In this document: positions 49,548 through 60,105 of the stretch, in pieces
How positions within the stretch are numbered: position 1 is the first letter of the stretch
Layout: every line of letters begins with the position of its first letter
NCBI GenBank assembly: GCA_900175165.2
Contig: FWWN02000640.1
Coordinates: 107,762 to 171,761 of the forward strand
From: Rhizomucor pusillus
Taxonomy: Eukaryota > Mucoromycota > Mucoromycetes > Mucorales > Lichtheimiaceae
Reading direction: 5' to 3'
DNA length: 64,000 nt
Notes under the pieces: generated by a model
The model's database searches: none
Told to the model about the DNA's origin: nothing
What the model saw: the letters and a program-made list of their open reading frames with translations, nothing else
Made by a program: the position numbers and the translations under genes

Positions 49548-50242
49548 TCAGCAGCATCCGTAGTATATTTTGTACCCTACATGTCTAACGATGATAATAA
49601 TTATTTCCTGTCTCTGTACGCGTTCCAGACTCAATTGGTACTGTAAACCACTGCACCCTTCTGATATCCATAAAATGGATGGGCAATTGCTTCTTCTTTA
49701 ATCACATACCACCAAAAGTCTCTACAATCTACTCGGACTAGCTATCCATATGAACCTCACAAGAAAAGCACGAAGGCAAATCGTACAATAATGCTAATAG
49801 AAGCAGCTACACAAAAGGGTCACATCCGATAAAAAAAAAAGGAAAAAACTCGGAATCAGTAAATATATTAATACATAAGCATTAAAAACATACAAAATGA
49901 CAAGGAGATGTTTCGAATATCATATGATGATAAGAGCCAAGTGTGTTTGCATTGATGCCACCGTCAACGGGGAGGCGGGGTGTCGGTAAGGGAAGAAGCG
50001 CTCCGCACCTCCACCAACAGCACTGCTGGGCGCCGGAATGGGGTTTCGTGCTTTTTACTTTGCTTCCGCCTTTACTGCTCTCTTCTCTCTAAGGCCGTAA
50101 AAGCCCACACTCACTCAGCTAGGTAATGTTTTGCGCGGGTGCATGCATTCGCCGGAATGCTCAGCCTGCTATGCCCTGACCCATCTCGAGTGTTTTCTTT
50201 TGCTTACTTTGATATGCACCGACAGCTCGCTCTCAGCGCACA
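49548..50242. other. Intergenic between SDR and SEY1
   Basis: AT-rich 3' flank of the SDR, then a GC-richer SEY1 promoter (about 49970-50130). No gene. Confidence 0.5.
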
Positions 50243-53237
50243 ATGGAAAACGAACCCAAGCCGAACAGCGCTCCAGACGCCGGCGTTGTCTCCAACGGAA
50301 TAAAGTCCTGGGATGAAGACGTGGATTCTATTCCGAGATTGCAGATTATAGACGAAAACCAAAACTTTACGTATGTGCACTATTGGTGTTTGCACGACGC
50401 GCATAGCCCCACTAACTGCCTCGACAACACAGCGAAGACTTGCCAAGCTACATGGAAAAATGGTCGCTTTCCGATGCAGGATTCCAGTACAACGTTGTAG
50501 CCGTCTTTGGATCGCAAAGTACAGGAAAGAGTATGTATTTTTATTGCGCATTGAAAAGGGAGAGGGTACTGATCGCAGGGGTTGGTTGTCAGGTACCCTA
50601 TTGAACCGACTCTTTGGCACGAACTTTGATGTCATGGATGAGAACCAACGTAGCCAAACGACAAAGGGCATCTGGATGTCCCGTGGACGGGGCATGCATG
50701 TGTTGGTAATGGATGTTGAAGGCACTGACGGCCGCGAAAGAGGCGAAGATCAAGACTTTGAGCGCAAATCTGCTCTTTTCTCCATGGCAACTAGCGAAGT
50801 TATCATTCTAAACATATGGGAGCATCAAGTTGGTTTGTACCAGGGCGCAAACATGGGATTGCTCAAGACTGTGTTTGAGGTCAACCTGCAGTTGTTCCAG
50901 AACCAGAAAGGGCAAGTGATACACTTATGGTGACCGCATTGAGTTTGTGACTAAGCAAGTTCGTCTCGTTCAGAAAGGAGAAGACCTTGATTTTGATCGT
51001 CATTCGCGACCATGTTGGAGCTACACCTTTGGAGAACCTGGCAAAGACGCTGCGTGCTGATTTGGAGAAGATTTGGGAAGGATTGTCAAAGGTACCTGAT
51101 GATGATCTTTGGCAAGCATGTGAAAATGGTCAGCTGACTTTTATGATGGATAGCCCGAAGGATTGGAAGAATGCAAGATCCATGATTACTTCGATTTCAT
51201 GTACACCGGCCTTCCGCACAAAATTTTGCTGCCCGAAAAATTCGAGGAGGAAGTTGCAAAGCTGCGCACTAGGTAAGCAAGCATGTAACACTACACACGA
51301 TGAATATCTGGTATTGAATAGAAATACCAAGATTCAATGATCCCAAGGATCCCAACTACGTCTTCCGCCCGCAATATCACAAACGCATTCCTGCCGACGG
51401 TTACCATGTATATGCATCGAGCATCTGGGATAAGATTTTGTCGAACAAAGATCTAGATCTGCCTACTCAGCAAGAATTGCTCGCTCAGTATCGATGCGAT
51501 GAAATCTCCAATGTATGTTCCGAAAGCATTCGCCTATTGCTACTTACTCTGACCTCTTCCATGTAGGCTGCGTTCGAAGTGTTTGTCGAAAAATTGTCGC
51601 CATTCAAGATCCCCATTCTCGAAAAAGGACAGACGATACCAGAGCTTGGCAAAAAGATGAATGAAATTCGAAGCGAAGCCCTTCAATCTTTCGACAAGAA
51701 TGCATCGCGTTACCATCAAGGAGTGTATGAGAAAAAGCGCAAGGATATGCTGACCAAGCTCAACACACAGCTCAATGTTTTCTTTGTCGGTCAGTTGAAG
51801 AACCTGCACAAACGAGCGATCACCATGTTCGAAGAGAACCTAAAGGTATAAAGAGTACGAGTGCGTGTGTCGATTTGCATATTGAACCTCGATTAGGCTG
51901 AATTGAAGAAACCTGCTTACAATTTTGCTGAGTCTGTGAAAAAGTGTCTAAAGGAAGCAAACGATTTATTCCTATCAGGAGCTAAAGGTACCACCAGATT
52001 GTACAAAAGCTTTAATCTTATAGATATGCTAACGGTTTGATCTAGCCATTTTATTGTCGGACACGGACTGGTCCTACGCCCACGAACACGGTCAATTGGA
52101 GGAGGACTTTGCAAAGGTCTCGGCGCAAGCTCGTACTGATGAATTCAAAAAGATGAGCAAAGCTTTGGCTGTAGGTTTATTGCGAGAAAAGGAGAGAGAG
52201 TATGATGGAGAGTATGTAAAATCTAATGCGCCGTATAGAAACAAGTTGAAAATGAACTATCCGAGCCGGTGTCCTTGGCATTAAATAACCCTAAACCTGA
52301 CGCTTGGCACAAGATCATTGAGGCTTACAAAAAGACTGTAGAAAATGGACAAAAGGTTTTAGAAGCCAAAGCCAAGAGTAAGGATACGTTATGATGCTTT
52401 GATCTCTTTTTGCATATTCTAATCCTTTTGGACGGCTAGGCTTCAATTCTTCCAGCGAAGAATTAGCAGAGTCCACAGTCAGTCTTAAACGTCAAGCATG
52501 GCAAGTACTTCGCAAGAAAGTTGATGAAGAGCTGGCAGATAATATGCTTCTGTTAAAATTGCGAACACGGTAAATACGTGGCATCCATCTTTCTCAAGAT
52601 GATCCATATACTTAGAGAAATGATGCATAGATTTGAAGAGAAGTTCCGATACGACGAGCACGGTCTGCCAAGGGTGTGGAAGCCTGAAGATGACATCGAC
52701 TCATACTTTAGACGTGCAAAGGATGATGCTTTGACACTCATCCCGTTGTTCGCTAAAGTTGACCTCAGCCAAGATCCTGACTTTGAGGTCGAATCTGATG
52801 AAGACTTTGACTTTAAACAGTCGCTGACGATCTTGACCGAGGCAAAGCAAATCGATATCAGCAACCGGTTCAAGCGTGAGTCAGATGCATTCTACCTTGA
52901 AGCGAAACGATCTGTGGTTGCAACTCAAGCAAAGATACCCACGTGGCTTCTGGTTGTCATGATTGCTCTTGGCTGGAACGAGTTCATGGCTATCATCAAG
53001 AGCCCGATTTACCTCATTCTCTTCGTTTTGTGCATCACGTTTGGCTATGTGATCTATGCTCTGAATCTCTGGGGACCTCTGGAACGCATTCTGACGACGG
53101 TGTTTGGAGAAGCCACCAAGATTGCAAAGGAGAAGATGGTAGAAGGTTTAGACAAAGTCAGAGAGCAGCAACAGGCAGCATCAAGACGACAAGAGAGTGT
53201 CGAGCTGAAGTCAATGTCACATCAAAAGAGTGAATAA
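50243..53237 (+). CDS. SEY1: Dynamin-like ER membrane-fusion GTPase Sey1
   Basis: The fungal atlastin equivalent, which drives homotypic fusion of ER tubules. Twelve exons: 50243-50370, 50433-50530, 50593-50911, 50974-51091, 51154-51272, 51332-51512, 51567-51845, 51897-51987, 52046-52170, 52239-52377, 52440-52569 and 52616-53237, giving 782 aa (the family is about 780). The P-loop GSQSTGKST is completed across the exon 2/3 junction. Switch/G3 is [15 protein letters not shown], and the RD of G4 is in [12 protein letters not shown] helical-bundle middle follows, then a membrane hairpin at about 685-725 and a short cytosolic amphipathic tail. The intron 50912-50973 uses a GCAAGT donor. The intron 52570-52615 is only 46 nt. 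An AATAAA overlaps the stop codon. Confidence 0.95.
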
Positions 53238-54268
53238 AACCTTTTCTTTCTTTTTACAGTAACCATTATTATCGCCAAAAAAACAAGACTTCTTCCTTTC
53301 ATTTTTGTTTTTGTTTGGTTAGTTTATAAATACGGTGATGACCACGATAAGGTTTCGCACGCCCGTCAAAGCCGCATAGCGACTACGGCCTGCTTAGAGA
53401 TTTATCGAGTGGGTTGGCGCCGAGGGTAGCCCAGCCAAGGCTTCCACTTGAATGGAGACACTCCAAACAAAGCTTCCACCTCGACCAGCCCCAACGAATC
53501 CGCTGCTCTTACTGGGGAAGAAATTAGACGCAAACTAGATTTACGGTCCAACACGAAGGAAGGACCTCACGCCTTATAACCACCCAGTGTAAATGTGAGT
53601 AAGGAGAAAAAGCTGTTTGCCGGCTTTGATTCCCTTTATATATTCTTTGCTCAGTGTCGGAGTGGCTAAGCACAAGAAAAATTTTTGGAAGCTCAGCTGC
53701 TCCGCTTGTTCGAGCAGATTCTTAGAGAAATGCTGCGGTCAAAAGAACAAGTGAAGAGGAGGAGAACGCCTTACGTGGATTATGAACAATGATATATATC
53801 TGATGCATTTATTTATTTACTTGAATATATACACTTGAGAAAAATAGAATGACGTGCACAGGTGGAGTTGCAGAGACGCGTACCCTTAGCGTCTTGCAGT
53901 TCTTTAATGTTACTCAATTGTCACTTCCGAGTTAATTTTAAATGGAAACACAAAAAACTACACCTACTGATTCAATTGCAATAAGAACATGCTCTACTTG
54001 CATTGGAACATGAACCTTTCTTCACTGTCGTTGATGTGGTGTATGGCTGATGGTTGGTGCTATTGAGCTGTTGAAGAGTTTTCCAGCTCAGCTCGTCGGT
54101 GGCGTGGGCCCTACCTTTTTTTTTTCGGGCTTACCGCCAGCAAAAATTTTTTCTTCCTCTTTTTGTCAAGAACCAAAAGGTAGAAGCTGCACCTAATGGG
54201 TTACGCGATCTGAAATGTCTAATACAATGCACTACTGCAGGCTTCTTTAAAAAGTCCTCGAACGCATC
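53238..54268. other. Intergenic between SEY1 and P0
   Basis: One kilobase without a recognised gene. A GC-rich island at about 53350-53530 contrasts with the AT-rich surroundings and has short self-complementary segments (for example GGCGCC at 53417-53422). I could not match it to any RNA family. The P0 promoter occupies the right end. Confidence 0.5.
54109..54115 (+). promoter_or_regulatory. CCCTACC box upstream of P0 (HomolE-like)
   Basis: CCCTACC followed by a long T tract, 154 bp before the P0 ATG. Fission-yeast ribosomal protein promoters carry a HomolE box containing CCCTACCCT. The resemblance is partial and the function inferred. Confidence 0.3.
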
Positions 54269-55207
54269 ATGTCCTCGAAGAGAGAAGCCAAAGGATTGTA
54301 CTTTGAAAAGCTCAAGAACTACCTTGACACCTACAAGACCATCTTCTTGGTCAACGTTGACAACGTTGGTTCCAACCAGATGCACCAGATTCGTCACTCT
54401 CTCCGTGGCGAAGCTGTTGTCTTGATGGGTAAGAACACCATGGTCCGCCGTGCCTTCAAGACCTTCATTGCCGAGCGCCCCGAGCTCGAACGTCTCTTGC
54501 CCCACATCAAGGGCAACATTGGTTTCGTATTCACCAACGGTGACTTGAAGGAAGTCCGTGAGAAGATCATTGCCAACCGTGTTGCTGCTCCCGCCCGTGC
54601 CAACGCTATTGCCCCTGCTGACGTCTCGGTCCCTGCTGGTAACACTGGTATGGAACCCGGCAAGACCTCCTTCTTCCAGGCCCTCGGTATCCCCACCAAG
54701 ATTTCTCGTGGTACCATTGAAATTGTCAGCGATGTCCACCTTGTCTCTGCTGGTGAACGTGTCGGTCCCTCCGAGGCTGTTTTGTTGAACATGTTGAACA
54801 TCTCTCCCTTCACCTACGGTATGACCGTCACCCAGGTCTTCGACAACGGTACCGTCTTCTCCCCCGATGTCTTGGACGTCGAGGAATCCACCCTTGTTGG
54901 CAACCTCTTGTCTGCTATCCGCGAGATTGCCTCCATCTCCTTGGCCGTTGGCTACCCCACCATCGCCTCCGTCCCTCACTCCATCATCAACGGTTACAAG
55001 AACTTGTTGGCCGTCTCCGTTGCCTCCGACTACACCTTCGAAGGCTCTGAGAAGATCAAGGAATTCTTGGAGAACCCTGACGCCTTCGTTGTTGCCGCTG
55101 CCCCCGCTGCCGCTGCCGGCGGTGCTGCCGCTGAGGAGTCCAAGGAAGAAGCCAAGCAAGAAGAGGAGGAGTCTGATGAAGACATGGGCTTCGGTCTCTT
55201 CGACTAA
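54269..55207 (+). CDS. RPP0: 60S acidic ribosomal protein P0 (stalk)
   Basis: An intronless 312-aa protein of the large-subunit GTPase stalk, binding 25S rRNA and P1/P2 dimers. The N-terminal rRNA-binding L10 domain carries the motif [12 protein letters not shown]. The central insert is the eukaryotic P0 domain. The C-terminus has the Ala-rich hinge and the universal P-protein tail [11 protein letters not shown]. Codon choice is strongly biased (C-ending, as in AAG, GTC, ACC), as expected for a highly expressed gene. This bias also creates a long antisense open frame that should be ignored. Confidence 0.98.
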   Translation: MSSKREAKGLYFEKLKNYLDTYKTIFLVNVDNVGSNQMHQIRHSLRGEAVVLMGKNTMVRRAFKTFIAERPELERLLPHIKGNIGFVFTNGDLKEVREKIIANRVAAPARANAIAPADVSVPAGNTGMEPGKTSFFQALGIPTKISRGTIEIVSDVHLVSAGERVGPSEAVLLNMLNISPFTYGMTVTQVFDNGTVFSPDVLDVEESTLVGNLLSAIREIASISLAVGYPTIASVPHSIINGYKNLLAVSVASDYTFEGSEKIKEFLENPDAFVVAAAPAAAAGGAAAEESKEEAKQEEEESDEDMGFGLFD

Positions 55208-55289
55208 ATGTCTCGCTAGCTTGCCCTTGAAGGAAGAAGAAGAAGAGAATTATCATCTCTTTTTGTGTCAAGTAGTTCATTGCGTAGGA

Positions 55290-55295
55290 AATAAA
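55290..55295 (+). terminator. AATAAA polyadenylation-type signal of P0
   Basis: A canonical hexamer 83 bp after the P0 stop codon. Confidence 0.4.
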
Positions 55296-55644
55296 ACATA
55301 TTCTTATGACTTGTTTCCTATCATAACTGTTCATTGTGTGGTTCACAAATTTAGGATTGTGTGGAATGAAGTGCCAACGCATTTTGAAAACATAGTAATA
55401 GCAGATCAGCAGGTTATCTTGCACAATCGAATGTTTTCCATGATGGATAATCAAGCTGAGCTATTAAGGTTTGCCATGTTTACAAATTCTGGACTTTGCG
55501 AGTGCCAAACGCACATGGAAATCTTCTGCTCCCTTCGTGGAGCTTGAAAGGAGAGAATGTGTGTAGGTCTGGATCGCGACAGTGGCACAGACTGATGCAT
55601 CAAGGATCTATTTAAAGGGACGGATTAAATGTAACGTATATATG

Positions 55645-55747
55645 TACACTTTTTCCCAAAAGTAATGTCGCATTTTGTGAAATTTTATAATACATTTATA
55701 CACCAAAACGACAAATTGCAGCGACATTAATTTTTGGAAAAAGTGTA
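55645..55747. mobile_element. MITE-like element with about 26-bp terminal inverted repeats and TA flanks
   Basis: The left end CACTTTTTCC (55647-55656) and right end GGAAAAAGTG (55736-55745) are inverted copies. The inverted identity continues inward to about ATGTCGC, with a few mismatches. TA dinucleotides flank both ends (55645-55646, 55746-55747), as expected for Tc1/mariner-superfamily insertion. The interior (~45 bp) is AT-rich and non-coding. It is too short for a transposase, so it would be a non-autonomous element. Confidence 0.6.
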
Positions 55748-56647
55748 TATCACGCTTTATTACCTTTTGACGATGAGATTGAAAATGCTGCATATTGCTA
55801 TCGAATTCAATGCGCCCAATTTTAAGCTCACGAAGAAGAACGTTGGCAACAGAGCCGGCCAGCCAAGCGATTAAAAATCTCACTGGCTTAACTTTTGCGC
55901 TATATTTTATGTCTTCATGATTCTTTTAATTTACTTTCTGTGCTGTCACAAGGTCGAAATGTACAAACAGTGCATTAGCTAGATTTCCATGAACAGAATT
56001 GGCCAGCCGGGTGCGGAGAGGAACCCGGAATGGGAACAAGGAGGCAGCAGCAGAGGAGAAACGATGATGAACAACAACAATGCGCTCATCATTCTTCTTC
56101 TCCCTTGGGTTTCTGAAATGTGATATGATATACACAGATAGAGAGAGAGTGGAGGAAACAAAGAGAGATATAGATGAAAAAATAATAATGAACGTCGTTA
56201 CCATCATGGAACCCCTTTTTTCTATCTTTGTTCGTTTCATGCGCTCGTTTTTATCGCCCATGTTTGTCGTCGTTTAGGATACTGTCCAAGAGCTGGTAGC
56301 TCCTTAAATCAACATCAATTGCGCTCTTTTTTTGACCACTCTCTTTTTTTCCCTCTTCTTCCTTTCTATCTCTTTTCGAACGCAAAATTCAGATATTGCT
56401 AAATCCTACAAGCACAACACATCTGTACATTCTACATATATCTCCCACGTTAGATCCAGCGACGCAGAAGAAAGTATAGACAGAGAGAAAGAGAGAGCGC
56501 CGCCCCTGGCAGAACAGCATACGATTCCTTAACACACGCACACATCCCCGCACGCTCGCACAGCAAACAGCAACAAATTATAACCATCATCAAATCCATT
56601 ACTGTGATTTTCCTCTTTCTTTTCTTTCTTGAACTAAGTATACATAC

Positions 56648-59592
56648 ATGACGGACGTTGCGGTCAATCGGCTGCTTTTAAATAGCAACAACAACAACAA
56701 CAACAACAACAGCAGCAGCAACAATAAACGAAGGTGCAGTTCACCGACGTTACCTGGGCAAGACGATCAAAAGAGACGTCAACGGCGACCGTCGTCACTC
56801 TCTGTGCAACCTATTTCGCCGGAAGATGAAGAGAAGAAACCAGCAGCCAGCGGCAGCAACGGCAGAAAATCGGTCTACTCATGGTCATCCACCTGCTCCT
56901 CGTGTTTCTCCGCCACTACGTCTCTGAGCACTGTCTCCACACCCATCACGACAGTGTCGACTGCGACCTTGTTTTTGGCAACATCGGCGGCAATGGATAA
57001 CAATAATCTCCTCGTGGAGGATTTTATTCCAGATGAAACCGATGATATCAACGAGCATGAATGGCGGCGGCGCCGGGTGAGCCGGTCGCTCAGTCGATCG
57101 GCGTCGAACGGAGACACCGCCGCAGTGCAACAAATTTTAACGGACGAACGATGGAGGCCCTTCCTGGACATTGATGCGCCAGACGACGAACGGGACGGAA
57201 CAACGCCGCTCATTTATGCAGCCTGTTTTGGCAAAACAGAGGTTGTGCGCTTGCTCCTGCAAGCCGGTGCCAAAGTCGACGTCCAAGATAAGCGTATGTA
57301 GGGGGCGGGGTTCTTCTTTTTCTTGCATGTACGGAAGACGTCACGGGGGCTGCTACTACTCAACCGATGGGAGGGGCCTAAGGGGCATGGAGGAATGCAC
57401 ATCCGTCAAGAAGACGGAGGAGGAGGCCCGTTTGCAAAAAAGGAGGGATGGACGGACGTATCTAACGAAAAAAAAATGTATAGGAGGATGGACTGCACTC
57501 ATGTGGGCGACGACCAACAACCACGCTCAAGTGGTCGAGTTGCTTTTGGATCACGGAGCCTCTTTTGAGACACGGTCGGCTTGTGGACGGACAGCGTTTG
57601 ACTTTGTCGATACGCAGAACCAGCAAATGCTCAGTGTATTGTCACATCGAGACAGCCTATCGCGACCAACGTCGCTGTCGCTGCAGCAACGCATGTTCCG
57701 GCGACACAGCGCTGCACCTGCGTTTGGCCACAGACACCAACTGCTATCGGAAGAAGTTGATGATAATAACGAAGAAGAAGATCCGATCGACTTTTCTTAC
57801 TACTACATGCAGCACAATGTCGAGCAAGAAAGCGAGCAGCATCGAACACTCATGGAAATCGGTCAAGAAATGGAGGATGATCTTGTGAGCTGCGAAGCAA
57901 GCATGGAATCCATTCATACCTTCAACTGGAATAAGTGTTTGCCAGATCAAATGTTTGTATTCAGTGAGGAAAATGCAGAGCACATTTTGGAAACCGCCAT
58001 CACCCGTCTTACCTTGCCAATGAAGTCTCGGCAAGAAATCTACGTCCCAGCCAACGTTATCTTTTTAAGTGCGCGTTTCGCCCATTATTACTCGAGCAAG
58101 GAGCTCCTCAACAATTTTCTGGATGTAGCCGTTTTCAAAATTGCGCAGGTCGTAAAGGCAAGTGTGATCTATTCTTCAACAAGTGTTGCCTGCATTTATC
58201 CTTATATTTATCTCTTTCTTATAGAGAAATATGGATGATATTCACACGTTAGCGTTTTGGATCGCCAACCTGTCGCAGCTGCTGTATTATCTGAAAAAGG
58301 ACATTGGACTCGTCGTTGCAACGGCCGAGCACCAGTTGAATATATCTGAGCTTATCAGCGAGGCGTACACGTTCCTTGTTGTCGACTCTCAGGAGCGTAT
58401 CAACAAGATTTTGGAGCCGGCGATGCTAGAGCACGAGCCATTCGAGAACCTTTCAGAGCAAGTCGACTTTGCAGATGATTGGCATCGTTTCTTTAGACGA
58501 GGACGCAGCAGTAGGCGTAGCACATACATAGAATCAACATCGCCCGTGAATACGCCCATGCAAACAAACGCACCTCGGCTGCTTTCTCCACAGTCGATTA
58601 CCTCGCTTTTATCGTCTATTCTGTACGTGTTGCAGTCCTACGAAGTCCATCCAGCGATTACGTTGCAGGCGGTCGCACAGCTATCGCACTTTATGTCATG
58701 CGAGATTTTCAACCGCATCTTGTCCAACAAGAAATACCTCTGTCGCTCCAAGGCGCTGCAGATACGCATGAACGTGACAGCGATTGAGGAATGGATGCGT
58801 GAGAGCTCCCAGCTCCCAGGCCACCAGCATCTGACATCGTACTTTAACCCGCTCGTCCAGCTTTTGCAGCTGCTGCAGTGCGTATCGCAACTGAACGAGC
58901 TCGAACTCTTTGTCAACACTATCAAGCAATTCGACCTGCTCAACCCGTTACAGATCAAACGCTGTGTGCTCAACTACCGCTACGAAGTTTCCGAGCCACG
59001 GCTGCCGGATGAAATCGATAAGTATGTCATGCAGATCGCAAGGGATACGCAGCGCCCGCGTCCATCCTCTTACTGTGAAGGCACTGTAAAGCAGAAACGT
59101 AGCAGCATCGCAGGCGCTAGACCTTCAGATCAACGTCCTCCGAAGCAGCAACAGAGACCCACAAGCGTATCCAGTCTCGGCAACTTGATTGTAGCAAGCA
59201 TGGTCGGTAAAGTGTCGTCAAGCAAAAATACTGCCACTACAGCGGACGAGGACAACGACGACGATGAAGATGATGACCAAAGCACACGCGATTGGACGGT
59301 CGAGCAGCGCGACTCACGATACATGCTGCCGTTCTCTTTACCGACAACCTGGAGCAGGAAATCCATCGTGACAGCTGCTACTCACCAGCAACAGCCAACT
59401 ACCTCCACACCGTCGCCATCAATATCTGATCTGATGTGCCAGGAACTCAAGGAGAAATTGGGCACCGAGCGTGAACGTATGGCCCGCGAAGAACGAAGCA
59501 TTGTACCGACGATTCCGGAGGAGTGGCTCGACAGACTCGATAATAATCTAGCGTCCAGGCAAACCGACGACGCAGTAAACCTGACTGCTTGA
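56648..59592 (+). CDS. Ankyrin-repeat and DIL (dilute) domain protein
   Basis: Exons 56648-57293, 57484-58157 and 58225-59592 give 895 aa. The disordered N-terminus has poly-Asn and Ser runs. Ankyrin repeats follow (TPLIYAACFGKTEVVRLLLQ, then GWTALMWATTNNHAQVVELL) at about 185-265. The DIL-type helical domain has the diagnostic HTLAFWIANLSQLLYYLKKD near residue 445 and continues to about 680. The C-terminus is charged and disordered. DIL domains occur in class V myosin tails and in fungal ankyrin-DIL proteins; a role in cargo or membrane traffic is inferred. Intron 1 is long (190 nt). Intron 2 (58158-58224) uses a GCAAGT donor. Confidence 0.88.
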
Positions 59593-60105
59593 TTTGTCAT
59601 CTATCCTTTTTCGCCTACTATTTCTTTCCCTTCCTTCCACCAACGTCCTCGCCTGCCTTGTAAATAAATATCGAAAATCTATATACATACATATATATAT
59701 CCTTACTCTAATAAAAACTCCCAATCTGTACAACTTGGTTTTTTTTCGAAAGTAATGATTGTGTAAACGTATAGCTGATGACAGCGAGACTTTGGACTGT
59801 GCTTGCTCGAAGGTCAAAAGACAGTCTAGATGTAAATGGGCGCTGTCTGCTTGCAGGAAAGAAGTGAATGTATGTACTTTTAAGCCGCATAAACTACAAT
59901 AATCAAACCCGGCCTCTGTACCGAGAATCACCGTTTCAATTGTTTTTTCAGTGTTTATTTGAAAATGCATTCATTCATTCCATAATATAACTATACGTTA
60001 AAGCCAGTTACATCATAGAAAAGTACTAGTTTGTGGGAATTTAGAATAGAAAGAATGAATGGGCTATACAATGTTAGTATTACTCTACGATTACCAGTAG
60101 AGCAA
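59593..60105. other. Convergent 3' region
   Basis: Between the DIL-ankyrin gene (+) and the Msc1-like gene (-). AT-rich, with ATACATACATATATAT-type simple sequence near 59685. No gene. Confidence 0.5.

Larger units (their letters stand above)
55208..56647. other. Intergenic with a MITE
   Basis: P0 3' flank, then the ~99-bp inverted-repeat element (55645-55747). Beyond it lies a long pyrimidine-rich leader of the DIL-ankyrin gene. Protein-like open frames at 55340-55547 are not convincing. Confidence 0.5.

Noticed and set aside
54131..55159. 342-codon open frame antisense to P0
   Set aside because: It is the mirror of a highly biased, highly expressed gene (RPP0). It is Gly/Val-rich with no domain, and such shadows are expected from codon bias.
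55608..55883. 91-codon minus-strand ORF across the MITE
   Set aside because: The frame is mostly made of the inverted repeats of the element, so it is not a gene.
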